From a virus, in the IMG/VR virus record IMGVR_UViG_3300043773_000549, positions 1-23,377 of that record: a stretch of 23,377 nt of DNA; one strand, given 5' to 3'. The position numbers were made by a program, and so were the translations under genes. Shown here piece after piece: positions 15,901 to 23,377 of the stretch (its first letter is position 1; each line of letters begins with the position of its first letter). The notes beneath the pieces were generated by a model. That model did no database searches. It was not told the DNA's origin and saw nothing but the letters and a program-made list of their open reading frames with translations.

Positions 15901-16070
15901 TTGAAAATATGATCGCCGAACTTCTTAATTTGATCTTGAATGATCGTTTGAAGTTGCGTCAATTCTCTCGCTTGGACAGCGTACTCTGGACGAAACAATA
16001 TACGAACATAATTATTATCTTCGTCGAAGTCGTCATAGTATGGTTCAATGTTAAAAAAACCAATTGCCAT
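12990..16070 (-). CDS. DUF4815-type baseplate or tail structural protein (1026 aa)
   Basis: The N-terminus (MAIGFFNIEPYYDDFDEDNN, then YAVQARELTQLQTIIQDQI and FGDHIFKDGS) is the hallmark start of the DUF4815 family, a large virion protein of T4-like marine and related phages. Further motifs include GKAYVKGFEFET (about residue 315) and YYNLRDCVDFRPTR (about 850). Near the C-terminus are a helical segment (TMRDIGTLEKRIEALEIYTSL) and the ending TNDDFLASIE. The length is near what I expect for this family. It follows gp8 by 15 bases, so it sits where T4 has gp9-gp10. A role as baseplate-to-fibre connector is inferred from position, not shown. A TAGGT ribosome-binding motif precedes the start. Confidence 0.87.
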   Translation of the reverse strand: MAIGFFNIEPYYDDFDEDNNYVRILFRPEYAVQARELTQLQTIIQDQIKKFGDHIFKDGSPVVGGQLTIDNNVSYVKILPTYNNEDVDLDNFLNKQIINNSGSEVKRGRVIATFAPTATGTSPTLMVKMLRGSLVNNETFRTVGATTYYAQTILTDAVGVGTTVSIEEGVFYASGFFVKVLPQTITLDPYGITPSAKIGLQIEDDIVDASQDSTLLDPALGSFNYQAPGANRYKFSLKLTTRALNSTDESRFFELLRVENGIITKQVKYPIYSELEKTLARRTFDESGDYTVRNFRATLSANTKDATGNTYIINLDPGKAYVKGFEFETVGPTQLLASKARDKQTSTDFDLNIEYGNYLYVANVHSSNQGFFNFALPTIDLHCVNSANVDKYSFGTYANTRIGTAKIRNFDRESATIYKAYICEANVQPLSFTVVSGTSSTLILPSDFSSTDNAYTNVIVTLDSTGDSREIVNYVGSTRTATVASPFTTSASGTGRLDFSIKDLNSMTYAPSATDGNWNTIRSVYATMDVHPDSKDSTSNTYITDTNLNTMIFRLGQNYVANGSITNADFYHRKVLTNLTFTSNGQITLSDGGGHLSTGESFTFGRTGSFVSDTQANTDVIAIVRSNSGSTLYANGDIIDLTTGTSGIFQTNEKSITIYTGTGAAIVADVLMTVKVDDTQTESVARRRKNVVGNTSNTVLTASDTPSNGVSVGAPIGASVKIDATRGHVWFTSAGPIESEPGVPMSLYVPDVVKLIKVYDSGDINYAPNTVNAIDITEHYYLDGGQRDNLYDHASITLRPGYNAPKGQIVVFLKYYDHSAGAASGYFNVDSYPATEYASGAIPIYYSQNGGYYNLRDCVDFRPTRTVGQPSVSFFGNRVQKPSEVMELSYQFYLPRIDKLILTKDKEFKIRRGTSAVNPIPPNDSDDAMTLYVINSPAYAANVAEIKLQYVENKRYTMRDIGTLEKRIEALEIYTSLTQIEALASDTAILYEDNLREKEKYGIVVDTFEGFLTADITNDDFLASIE

Positions 16071-16085
16071 TTTTTGTACCTACTA

Positions 16086-17675
16086 TTAAATCTTTACAAT
16101 TAAACGAATAACTTCAGCTTGTTGGTCATCTCTCACTATCGGGCTGCGATTATCAATATAAAGTAATCTGCCCGTAAATGGCGAAACCTCAGTGTCTTCT
16201 TGAGTTATGATTGAAGTCTGAGTACCAGTCGTTCTGCCTACGATTGGAAGGTTTAAATCGACCGTTCCACGCGTGTTGTTTAAATGAAGTGTTTTCGTAT
16301 CATAATCCCAATGAACTACTGTGCCTGTAAAGGTTGCGTTTGCAAAAACGTCGCCTTGATAGACAGTTTCGTCTAAAGCATATTTATTGCCCGAGGATGG
16401 AGCAACTAATCCTAATCGAGTAGTGGTAACGTACACCAAATCATTAGCGAACGCTGTTGTCGTTGGATATAATCTTGGATTTAAAAGCAATCCAATTTGT
16501 CTATAATCGAGTTTCTCATCACCAGATATTGTTGGTATTTTTCCACCCTCGTCGCCGTCAAGTTCGACGGCAATCATTACATGAGATGCACCCAATTCAT
16601 GAACTGGATTTGAACCATGTCCATTTATAGGGGCAATTTGAACATCGAATTCGGCATTTGCACCAGTTGCACCTGTATCGTCGATAATAACATTAGCGTA
16701 TGAATAACCGCTTCCACCATTTAAAATGTTCAATCCAGTAAAGACGCCTTCTTCGATTTTTGCTGTTACATTGGCTTCTGTTCCATCACCTTCAATGGTA
16801 ACAATAACTGCGGAATTGCTATTGCCTCCACTTATGTAACCATCTCCCCCATTAAGGATTTTAATTACGTCGATGGAACCTGCACCAGCCGTTCTAGCAA
16901 CTAGACTATCCGTCAACACAGGCATCCAATCCTTACTCATAAACTTCAATTTTTTGCTGGCTGGAATAGTGTAAAGATACTTCCACTTATAACCGTCGCC
17001 TAATTCAATATATGGGTTTTCTGGGAGTTGACCAGCTACCGTTATTTCTGGCATAATTGTAGAGTTGGCACCATCATTATTGAACAAGCATTTGAACACT
17101 TGATCTTTTGTATTTCTAACATAGAATTGTTGAGAATAACTTGGAGAGCCATTCACTATAGAATAAGCAGCGTTGGAAACGATAGCCGCTGTACTAAATT
17201 TGTTATTTACTGTTAGGTATGTGTTATTGGCAATATTAATGACTTCGCGCGAAACGCCATTAATCTTTATAATTCTATTATTTGAAACGTTGGTACTAAA
17301 TTGTGTATTCCTACCAACTACGATTACGCTATTTGCCGCAACGTTTACTGTACCTTGAATTTGTGTAGTTGTGATTGGCGTAAACAAATCTGTACCATCA
17401 TCATATTCATCATATGGCGTATTATTAGCCCAATCTTTTCTTGGCACGATAATTTGAATATCTGAGCCGATAATCTTTTTCATCGCAATCATATCGCGAT
17501 AAACTTGATTCGTATAATTTGTAGTTTCTTCAGGAGTTTCTACGCTTGTGTCGTTGGTACTCCAAGTGACTGGACGACCTATCGTAACATAGGTATTTGC
17601 TACTGAACTTGCAAATATATCGTCGATTCTTTCTACGATTGAAACACCGAAACTTTTTAAAATTTTACTGCTCAT
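16086..17675 (-). CDS. 8: Baseplate wedge subunit gp8 (529 aa)
   Basis: The N-terminal part carries YTNQVYRDMIAMKKI, IIVPRKDW and YDEYDDG, a conserved run of gp8 in T4-like marine phages. VRNTKDQVFKCLFNN and YIELGDGYKWKYLYTI follow, also typical. gp8 is a dimer in each of the six baseplate wedges and acts during sheath contraction triggering. At 529 residues it is longer than T4 gp8 (about 334), and the extra length includes GxGY beta repeats near 273 (GGDGYISGG) and 319 (GGSGYSYAN). It lies between the gp7-like gene (six-base gap) and the DUF4815-type gene. The ribosome-binding site is poor (AAAAAGAA), consistent with coupling to the upstream gene. Confidence 0.88.
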   Translation of the reverse strand: MSSKILKSFGVSIVERIDDIFASSVANTYVTIGRPVTWSTNDTSVETPEETTNYTNQVYRDMIAMKKIIGSDIQIIVPRKDWANNTPYDEYDDGTDLFTPITTTQIQGTVNVAANSVIVVGRNTQFSTNVSNNRIIKINGVSREVINIANNTYLTVNNKFSTAAIVSNAAYSIVNGSPSYSQQFYVRNTKDQVFKCLFNNDGANSTIMPEITVAGQLPENPYIELGDGYKWKYLYTIPASKKLKFMSKDWMPVLTDSLVARTAGAGSIDVIKILNGGDGYISGGNSNSAVIVTIEGDGTEANVTAKIEEGVFTGLNILNGGSGYSYANVIIDDTGATGANAEFDVQIAPINGHGSNPVHELGASHVMIAVELDGDEGGKIPTISGDEKLDYRQIGLLLNPRLYPTTTAFANDLVYVTTTRLGLVAPSSGNKYALDETVYQGDVFANATFTGTVVHWDYDTKTLHLNNTRGTVDLNLPIVGRTTGTQTSIITQEDTEVSPFTGRLLYIDNRSPIVRDDQQAEVIRLIVKI

Positions 17676-17681
17676 TTCTTT

Positions 17682-20657
17682 TTAAATCCCAGGAATGATT
17701 TTATAGTCAACTTCTTCATAAAATGGCGAAACGACATAAATCCTACTATTTGCATTTACGCCATCAAAATTTGAATTGCATGTAATACGTTTAGTTACAT
17801 TGTTAATAATACTAATTTCTTTCGTTACGATAACAGAATTTGATGAATTTGATGTGTTTGCCACATTTACTGTGATTAGATCACCAACCGCCAAAAACGA
17901 ACTTAAAGCAATAGAAGTATCATAAATGGTAATGATAGCAGTATCGTTACCAACATTTGCACGCCCGAAACCAATAAATGATAAGTTGCTTTCTAATTCT
18001 AAACTTGTATCACTATTGACTTCTACGATGTATTTAGATTGCTCTCTATAAGTGTTTCCTGTGTCAATAACGATAATATCGTTTGCATTAGCTGTAGAGG
18101 TGAATGTAGTTCCAATTCCCTCTATTGTTAGTGATTCGCCGTTAGCATTTACTGTACCGATTACAGGCGCAATAATTGCGACATTAACTGTCGTTTCTTC
18201 AGCCTTAAATTCTAACTCGCTGTTGATATTATATTGCCCGAATAATATACCACCTGCAGAGTGCAATATTGCAAGAACTGCATCCTTATATTTGTTCAAC
18301 GCTTCTTCAACAGCCAAAACATAAGAATATGTTTGATATTTTCTCGGACCCTCTAACCTTTTATCGGCGCTTAAGAATCCATCAGTGTTCAAATAATAAC
18401 CATCATAATTAATTAAGCCATTTGCGAATTCTACATTCGCTAACGCTCTGCCGTCGCCATAAGTTGTTACTCTATATGCGCCGTTTGAATATTGAGCAAT
18501 ATTGAACGTCACATTAGATGAGGAAACGCTATTTGCTGTTGTAAAGGTATTTTGTACGTTTAAAGTTCCTGCGTAATTGTAGATACGAAGTATTCCTTCA
18601 GCATCGTCATAATAATCAATCAATGCAGTAAAGTCGGTCGTAGCCCCTGTATTTTGCCAAATACGGTCACCAGAAACAATAATTTTATCAATGGTATCTT
18701 CTTTTTTAATATAAACGTCTTTAATCTTTAACGATACCTCTGGCTTTGAGATGTAGTCAAATCCACGTTGAACGATACGAAAATCTTGAATTTCGCCATT
18801 ACCCTCAACTACTGCATTAGCGATTTCATTATTGCTGAGTATACCAGCACTCAATATTGCGCCAGAACCGCCTGATGTTTGAACGCTTACTGTCGGCGCT
18901 TGATAGTACCCTTCGCCTCTTTCTGTTACGGTAATTTCAGTAATATTACCAACACCACCCACATCAGAAACATGTGCATTGGCGCCATATCCAATTGATG
19001 TTGAACTATTAAATAAAATTAAATCGTTGATCGAATATCCTGTACCACCTGAGATAATTCGAACGTTAGCCACCTGACCTAAATCCTTCATTCTTGGGCG
19101 GTTTTCAACAAAAACTTTTACATTTTCGGTTATTGGTGCAGAGAATGTGCGGTCGACAACAAGTAAAACTGATCCATCATCTTGCGGAACAGCTTGAACT
19201 ATCTTACGAAGTTCTCTTGTAGCACGACTATTCTTTTGTACAATCAAGACAAAAGAACCTTCATAATACGTTATTGGTGTTGTTGACAAATAAAGCGATC
19301 GAGTGTTTGGTCCTGCTAAAGGTGTGGTATCAACTTCAATCATACCATCTTCGTCTAACACCAAATCACTACCATAAAAAGTTTCAAATTCTATTTGAGG
19401 TGGTGTTATGTAACCAGCACCACTTTGTCTTACGTCTACTAATTTTAAAGGTGCAACTTCTACGTCAGAGAATGCAAAGGCTTGTTCAAGAGTTGTGGCG
19501 ATAGTTGAAGTGCCAACATTCTCGAACAAAAAGTTTGCTGCTTGTAGTTCAGTGTCTTTTTTGAATTCAATTGTATCTGTGTTCACAGTTATTGATACTG
19601 CATTATCAGTATCGACTGCACGAACATAGATATTCGCACCATGACCGTTTGTTGGCGTTAAGGTTGTGACATAGGTATTAGTGAATGTTCTATATCCTAA
19701 ACCAGCGTCAATTAAATCAATAGTTTCAATACCACCGCTCGTTACATTTTTGACAAAGGCTTCCGCTTTAATTGCATCAGGAGCATCAGACAAACCGCCA
19801 TAAAAAACTACTGGGTCGCCAGGGTATGTGATGGCATTTGTATCGGGATCAATTTCTAAACCGCGATATTTTGAGCCGCGACGATTAGGATTGATTCTTA
19901 AATTAGAAATTGATCCAATGATCTTTTGACGAATACGTTGTGCAACATTGTTTGCGTCAACATAATCGATAATTGCGTATTCGCCCGCATTAAATGGGCG
20001 ATCTAAATTTGAAATAAACATTTCAAGGATCTGACGACCCGAATCGCGATCTATTGTTTTATATGCATTTTCAATAATACAAAAGTTGTTTGAAGTTTCT
20101 CCATACAACTTTCTCTTAATTAAAAGATTTGTATCTAAACCATACAACTCATCAGACGCTGTAATGCGGATTGCTTGCGGTAATGTCCACTTACCGTGAG
20201 ACGTTTTTAGAATGTCTTCTTTCGGATAATATATTTCGACATCTTTATTATACAAAACGCGAAACAAGAATTTATATGCAGCTATACCGCCTTTTGTGCT
20301 ATACAAATCTTGTATTTGTTTTACGAGTTTTTCGCGGTTTAAATTCGATGTTGTACCTGTACCTGTTGTACCTGTGCCCGTTCCGCCATTAGGATCTTGT
20401 TGATCTTCTGGCGGAATATACTTTAAATAATTTTTTAAGAATTGATCGTTAAATTGAGAAAGTGAACTGTCGATTTTATCAATATCGATAGCGTCTCTTA
20501 ATGCTTTATTATAGAATATCACACCACCTTCATCAGAATCTTCCAACCATTCATAATATGCTTTTAGAAAAGCAACAAATTTTGGATGATCTTCTGCGAC
20601 GAAAGATGGTACTTGAGTATCAATTAAATTGGATATATTTTCAAATAGTTTAGTCAT
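17682..20657 (-). CDS. Baseplate wedge protein, gp7-like by position (991 aa)
   Basis: The start MTKLFENISNLIDTQVPSFV, then HPKFVAFLKAYYEWLE, is a well-conserved opening of a large structural protein between gp6 and gp8 in T4-like marine phages. A Gly-Thr linker follows at about 94-105, then STKGGIAAYKFLFRVLYNKD and EIYYPKEDILK. The middle and C-terminal parts contain GxGY beta repeats near 317, 411, 536 and 580, and the protein ends DYKIIPGI. T4 gp7 has about 1032 residues and the same place in the order 6-7-8, so gp7 equivalence is inferred from position and size; direct similarity to T4 gp7 cannot be judged by eye. The ATG overlaps the gp6 stop by one base (TAATG). Confidence 0.8.
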   Translation of the reverse strand: MTKLFENISNLIDTQVPSFVAEDHPKFVAFLKAYYEWLEDSDEGGVIFYNKALRDAIDIDKIDSSLSQFNDQFLKNYLKYIPPEDQQDPNGGTGTGTTGTGTTSNLNREKLVKQIQDLYSTKGGIAAYKFLFRVLYNKDVEIYYPKEDILKTSHGKWTLPQAIRITASDELYGLDTNLLIKRKLYGETSNNFCIIENAYKTIDRDSGRQILEMFISNLDRPFNAGEYAIIDYVDANNVAQRIRQKIIGSISNLRINPNRRGSKYRGLEIDPDTNAITYPGDPVVFYGGLSDAPDAIKAEAFVKNVTSGGIETIDLIDAGLGYRTFTNTYVTTLTPTNGHGANIYVRAVDTDNAVSITVNTDTIEFKKDTELQAANFLFENVGTSTIATTLEQAFAFSDVEVAPLKLVDVRQSGAGYITPPQIEFETFYGSDLVLDEDGMIEVDTTPLAGPNTRSLYLSTTPITYYEGSFVLIVQKNSRATRELRKIVQAVPQDDGSVLLVVDRTFSAPITENVKVFVENRPRMKDLGQVANVRIISGGTGYSINDLILFNSSTSIGYGANAHVSDVGGVGNITEITVTERGEGYYQAPTVSVQTSGGSGAILSAGILSNNEIANAVVEGNGEIQDFRIVQRGFDYISKPEVSLKIKDVYIKKEDTIDKIIVSGDRIWQNTGATTDFTALIDYYDDAEGILRIYNYAGTLNVQNTFTTANSVSSSNVTFNIAQYSNGAYRVTTYGDGRALANVEFANGLINYDGYYLNTDGFLSADKRLEGPRKYQTYSYVLAVEEALNKYKDAVLAILHSAGGILFGQYNINSELEFKAEETTVNVAIIAPVIGTVNANGESLTIEGIGTTFTSTANANDIIVIDTGNTYREQSKYIVEVNSDTSLELESNLSFIGFGRANVGNDTAIITIYDTSIALSSFLAVGDLITVNVANTSNSSNSVIVTKEISIINNVTKRITCNSNFDGVNANSRIYVVSPFYEEVDYKIIPGI
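20351..20386 (-). repeat. Short Gly-Thr-coding repeat
   Basis: Near-repeats of ACAGGTACA code for GGTGTGTTGTGTT, an uncharged flexible linker between the N-terminal domain and the rest of the gp7-like protein. Such a run can change length by slippage in steps of three bases. Confidence 0.7.
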
Positions 20658-22720
20658 TATTTGGATATTGGTGTTAATCTGACGGAGATACTTTCAGGGT
20701 CGTCATAATTCAACGTTAAAATCTTATTCTGATTTGATTCAAAAACTGTATTTTCTGGTTTTGCGTGAATGCTTAATTGCTTAAAGTCGTTGAGAACATC
20801 TAATATTGCCAATTCACTGATCGTAACTTTACCTGTTGTATAATCAATTGTGCCAATACTTTCGTTTACGAAAACCTTTATTTGATTATCGTCAAAATAG
20901 TACATTCTCAAATTACCAGTTTTGCCCTGAATGACAACTTTTGCAGAAGCACCTCTAGCCTCTGAACCACCACCAGAAATTCTAGCGACTGCAGTTGTAT
21001 ATTCTGAGCCTCGTTTGATGACATTAATTGATCTAATTCTACCATTTACGACAACTGGTTGTGCAGTCGCGCCAGTGCCGTCGCCGATAATTTCAACAGT
21101 TGGAGTTTCAGTGTACCCAGTACCTGGATCTAAAATTTCAACTGTATCAATTCCTGAATATGAGAATGGTACTTCTTCAATAAAGCAAGTACGAATCACA
21201 TTGCTTGTATCGGCAATTTCAAATCCTGGAGAAGAATATAAACGATTTTCTGTTGTTCCACGAGCAAGTGGAATACCAAAATCTAAAGTATATGAACGTC
21301 TATTATTCAAGAAAGGTTTAAATTTCTTTTGTATAAAGATATTGAGTTCATTACTCAAGATAGCAGGATCTGAGTCGTCAATCTTTCTTGTTAAACGAGA
21401 TGCTCTAAATGTTGAATTGAACTTATTCAATTCTTGATTTACAAAGGTTGTAATCGCAACTTTTATCGCACTTTCAATCTGAGGAGGTGTTTTGTTTGTT
21501 CTCAATGGATCATAAGTTGCACGAACACCAAAGTTCAAATAGTTATAATCTGCATCGATAAATTCTGGCGTAACAGTCAAGATACTGATTGGTTTGAGAA
21601 TTTCTTCTTTAAGGAAATTCTTTTCCACTTCTGTGATTTCAAATCCATCTCTTGGTTTGGCGGAAATGAATACTCTACCATATTGTGGTGGTACCAATTC
21701 TTCGCCGCCCCAAACTGTTACTGAATCGAAATATGGATACTTTTTATTAATTAATGCGATGTAGTCGTTTTTAGTTACTGCACGATTTTGTGACAAATAT
21801 GCTTTAGGTGCGCTAAAACGAATACTGTCAATTGTTTCAATATCAGCACCAGCTGAAGCACTTTGGGCTGTTGTGACAGAAACGTTACTGAAACCGTCTA
21901 AACTATCAATTAGTGAAAACGTATTTGCTTTATTAGATAAAGGACCATCGGTAATCAAATAACTAATTACAACAAGATTACCATCCTCTAGTTTTTTACC
22001 GAGAACGTTATCGCCGAAGTATATTTGATATTTCCCATTATCAACTTCATCAACATAGTATACTGGGCTAGTTGCTTCAACAACGGAAGCATCTTCTGCC
22101 AACACAAACTTTTCTGTTTGTAGATTTGTTGCAGACTTTTGAATGGTAACTTCGATCGTTGATGTATCAATTCCTGTATCAGGAAGTTTAAATTTTTGTT
22201 GTGGATTTGTTAAGTCATCTACCACAAAAGTATAGATGAGTGGAACACCTTGTTTGATTACGGCATTTGGTAAAGTAAACTTACCATTGGTTTTTTCTAA
22301 AGTTTTATCTTCGAGTAAAACGAATGTGAAATTTGTTCCATTTATATTTTCGCTTCTGAAGCGTGTGAAGCGAGGAATCAAAAGCAAATTTTGATTGCTT
22401 TCGCCAACGCCAGGAGTGACCTCAACATTAACTCGAGCAATTGGCGCTACTCTTGATCTTGGCATATATCCTAAAAGTTTTGCGTGCGAAACGACAGACG
22501 ATCTAAGATCAGCAGTATCCATAAACATTTCATTCGCAATCATATTTGTGTAATATGACATGTAGTGAGTGTTGTATGCAAGAATATCCATAAGAATATT
22601 CAAGCCTGCACCCTCGAAATCATAATCCGTAAATTCTGGTTTCGATTTGATGAAATTTTTCAGATTATCTTTAATGTTCTGAAATTCTAATTCAGTTATT
22701 CGAATTTTCGATTCTGCCAT
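20657..22720 (-). CDS. 6: Baseplate wedge subunit gp6 (687 aa, BaseplateJ-like)
   Basis: The N-terminal region (IRITELEFQNIKDNLKNF, DYDFEGAG at 32-39, LAYNTHYMSYYTNMIANEMF, KLLGYMPRSR) is typical of gp6. This protein dimerises to form the continuous ring joining the six wedges around the hub. The middle part has YLSQNRAVTKNDYIALINKK and YPYFDSVTVWGGEE, the BaseplateJ-type core shared with P2 gpJ. T4 gp6 has 660 residues, so the length fits. An inserted GxGY module lies at about 533-575 (DPGTGYTETPTVEI), which I do not know from T4 gp6. The start is ten bases after gp25, with a TAGGT motif upstream, and the stop overlaps the next start. Confidence 0.93.
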   Translation of the reverse strand: MAESKIRITELEFQNIKDNLKNFIKSKPEFTDYDFEGAGLNILMDILAYNTHYMSYYTNMIANEMFMDTADLRSSVVSHAKLLGYMPRSRVAPIARVNVEVTPGVGESNQNLLLIPRFTRFRSENINGTNFTFVLLEDKTLEKTNGKFTLPNAVIKQGVPLIYTFVVDDLTNPQQKFKLPDTGIDTSTIEVTIQKSATNLQTEKFVLAEDASVVEATSPVYYVDEVDNGKYQIYFGDNVLGKKLEDGNLVVISYLITDGPLSNKANTFSLIDSLDGFSNVSVTTAQSASAGADIETIDSIRFSAPKAYLSQNRAVTKNDYIALINKKYPYFDSVTVWGGEELVPPQYGRVFISAKPRDGFEITEVEKNFLKEEILKPISILTVTPEFIDADYNYLNFGVRATYDPLRTNKTPPQIESAIKVAITTFVNQELNKFNSTFRASRLTRKIDDSDPAILSNELNIFIQKKFKPFLNNRRSYTLDFGIPLARGTTENRLYSSPGFEIADTSNVIRTCFIEEVPFSYSGIDTVEILDPGTGYTETPTVEIIGDGTGATAQPVVVNGRIRSINVIKRGSEYTTAVARISGGGSEARGASAKVVIQGKTGNLRMYYFDDNQIKVFVNESIGTIDYTTGKVTISELAILDVLNDFKQLSIHAKPENTVFESNQNKILTLNYDDPESISVRLTPISK

Positions 22721-22730
22721 TTTAAATAAC

Positions 22731-23126
22731 CTATCTTAATCTTTCTAGGAAGATGCTTACTGTTACTGGTTCTAAACGATTTACGATAAAAAACTCAATT
22801 GTGATGTTGTAGCCCTGATTATCATAATCGGACTGAACATAAACATTACGAAGTTTGACACGAGGTTCATAATTTGCAATAGTGAGTTCAATTTCTTTCT
22901 GTAATAAAATTCCCGTTTCTGCCGTCATTGGTTCAAAAAGTAAACGACGAACGTTAGATCCAATTGATGGATTAAATGGTTTTTCGAAATAGTTCAAAAG
23001 TATCAAATTTTTAACTGCGGTGACAATCGCGCGATCGCCGACCTTTCGATTTACATCTTTAGTGACTGGATTTGCGCCAAAGTTTAAATCTAAATCGGCA
23101 TATGTTCTTGATACGTTTGATGTCAT
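22731..23126 (-). CDS. 25: Baseplate wedge subunit gp25 (131 aa, GPW/gp25 family)
   Basis: The protein contains VKNLILLNYFEKPFNPSIGS, then RRLLFEPM and the EPR motif at residues 87-89 (NYEPRV). The EPR motif is conserved across gp25, phage P2 gpW and type VI secretion TssE and is needed to start sheath assembly. T4 gp25 has 132 residues, so this one is full length. It is the first complete gene of the operon in view and is preceded by a 35-base gap with a late-promoter-like octamer. Its stop is ten bases before gp6. The order 25-6-7-8 differs from T4, where gene 25 lies elsewhere, but is usual for marine T4-like phages. Confidence 0.95.
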   Translation of the reverse strand: MTSNVSRTYADLDLNFGANPVTKDVNRKVGDRAIVTAVKNLILLNYFEKPFNPSIGSNVRRLLFEPMTAETGILLQKEIELTIANYEPRVKLRNVYVQSDYDNQGYNITIEFFIVNRLEPVTVSIFLERLR

Positions 23127-23150
23127 TTTACTACTTAAAGTTAATAGAAT

Positions 23151-23158
23151 TATTTATT
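23151..23158 (-). promoter_or_regulatory. T4-type late promoter candidate (AATAAATA) upstream of gp25
   Basis: The coding strand reads AATAAATA, then ATTCTATTAAC, 24 bases before ATG 23126, just outside the stop of the upstream gene. The octamer equals the one at 6494-6501. T4 late promoters consist of one TATAAATA-type box read with gp55 and the sliding clamp. Confidence 0.6.
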
Positions 23159-23161
23159 AGG

Positions 23162-23377
23162 TTACGCCAAACGGTGGTAGCCTTGTTTGTATAATCTATG
23201 GTTGTTGAAAGTTGCATTTTTAACCACAGTTGTGCCTGCTGGTCGGTTTCCAGACTTATTATATGAGATATGAATCCAAGGCAAACCAGATCCTGTTGTT
23301 TTATATTCTAAAAGTAACTGATCATGCGGTACGTTATCGCGGATAAAGAGGACAATATCGTAGTATTCTGATTTACT
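23162..23377 (-). CDS. C-terminal end of a probable peptidase M15-like hub or baseplate enzyme (partial)
   Basis: Only the last 71 codons lie in the window; the frame is open to the right edge and stops with TAA at 23164-23162. The segment reads SEYYDIVLFIRDN, then HDQLLLEYKT, PWIHISY and SGNRPAGT. The W-x-H signature within PWIHISY matches the final metal-binding His region of M15 D-Ala-D-Ala carboxypeptidase-like domains, and QLLLEY before it fits the same fold. Such domains act on peptidoglycan cross-links. In T4-like marine phages a baseplate enzyme of this type upstream of gp25 would take the place of the gp5 lysozyme; this is inference. The catalytic Zn ligands upstream cannot be seen here. 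Confidence 0.65.
   Translation of the reverse strand, partial: SKSEYYDIVLFIRDNVPHDQLLLEYKTTGSGLPWIHISYNKSGNRPAGTTVVKNATFNNHRLYKQGYHRLA

Noticed and set aside
16381-16388. Late-promoter-like AATAAATA inside gp8
   Set aside because: It is explained by Asn-Lys-Tyr codons and lies about 310 bases before the next gene start.

Overview
This window is the baseplate and tail-fibre region of a T4-like contractile-tailed phage. All genes I accept lie on the minus strand, so they read from the right edge to the left. The first genes are recognisable T4-type baseplate wedge proteins (gp25, gp6, a gp7-like protein, gp8). They are followed by a DUF4815-type structural protein rather than T4 gp9-gp12. The low GC outside the collagen DNA, the Asn/Thr-rich proteins and the many collagen-like fibre domains fit the marine branch of the T4 group (phages of picocyanobacteria, SAR11 or similar bacteria). 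No host marker is present, so the host is an open question.

Right part (about 9.5-23.4 kb): the C-terminal end of a probable peptidase M15-like baseplate or hub enzyme, then gp25, gp6, gp7-like and gp8. After these come three structural proteins: DUF4815-type (1026 aa), a 237-aa protein and a 902-aa protein. A 74-aa coiled-coil protein closes the block. Gaps between these genes are mostly 0-15 bases, with start/stop overlaps, as expected of one late operon.

Left part (about 1-9.3 kb): two tandem paralogous collagen-containing fibre or fibril proteins (470 and 461 aa) and a 54-base gap. After the gap come a fibre-chaperone-like protein, a small beta-rich protein, a 1001-aa collagen-containing fibre and a very large collagen-like fibre. 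The last of these is cut by the left edge, with at least 872 residues in the window. Four genes therefore carry Gly-X-Y tracts. The largest has about 219 triplets in view, nearly all with Gln in the Y position, interrupted by two folded modules. Its DNA shows exact internal repeats of 83 and 75 bases whose order is reversed between two places, direct evidence of repeat-driven rearrangement.

The only two intergenic gaps longer than 15 bases (6465-6518 and 23127-23161) each hold the octamer AATAAATA on the coding strand, 24-29 bases before an ATG. This matches the T4-type late-promoter pattern and suggests two late transcription units: baseplate plus fibril genes, and chaperone plus large fibres. 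No tRNA, rRNA, CRISPR array, insertion sequence or clear rho-independent terminator was seen, and no stretch over 300 bases is without a gene.
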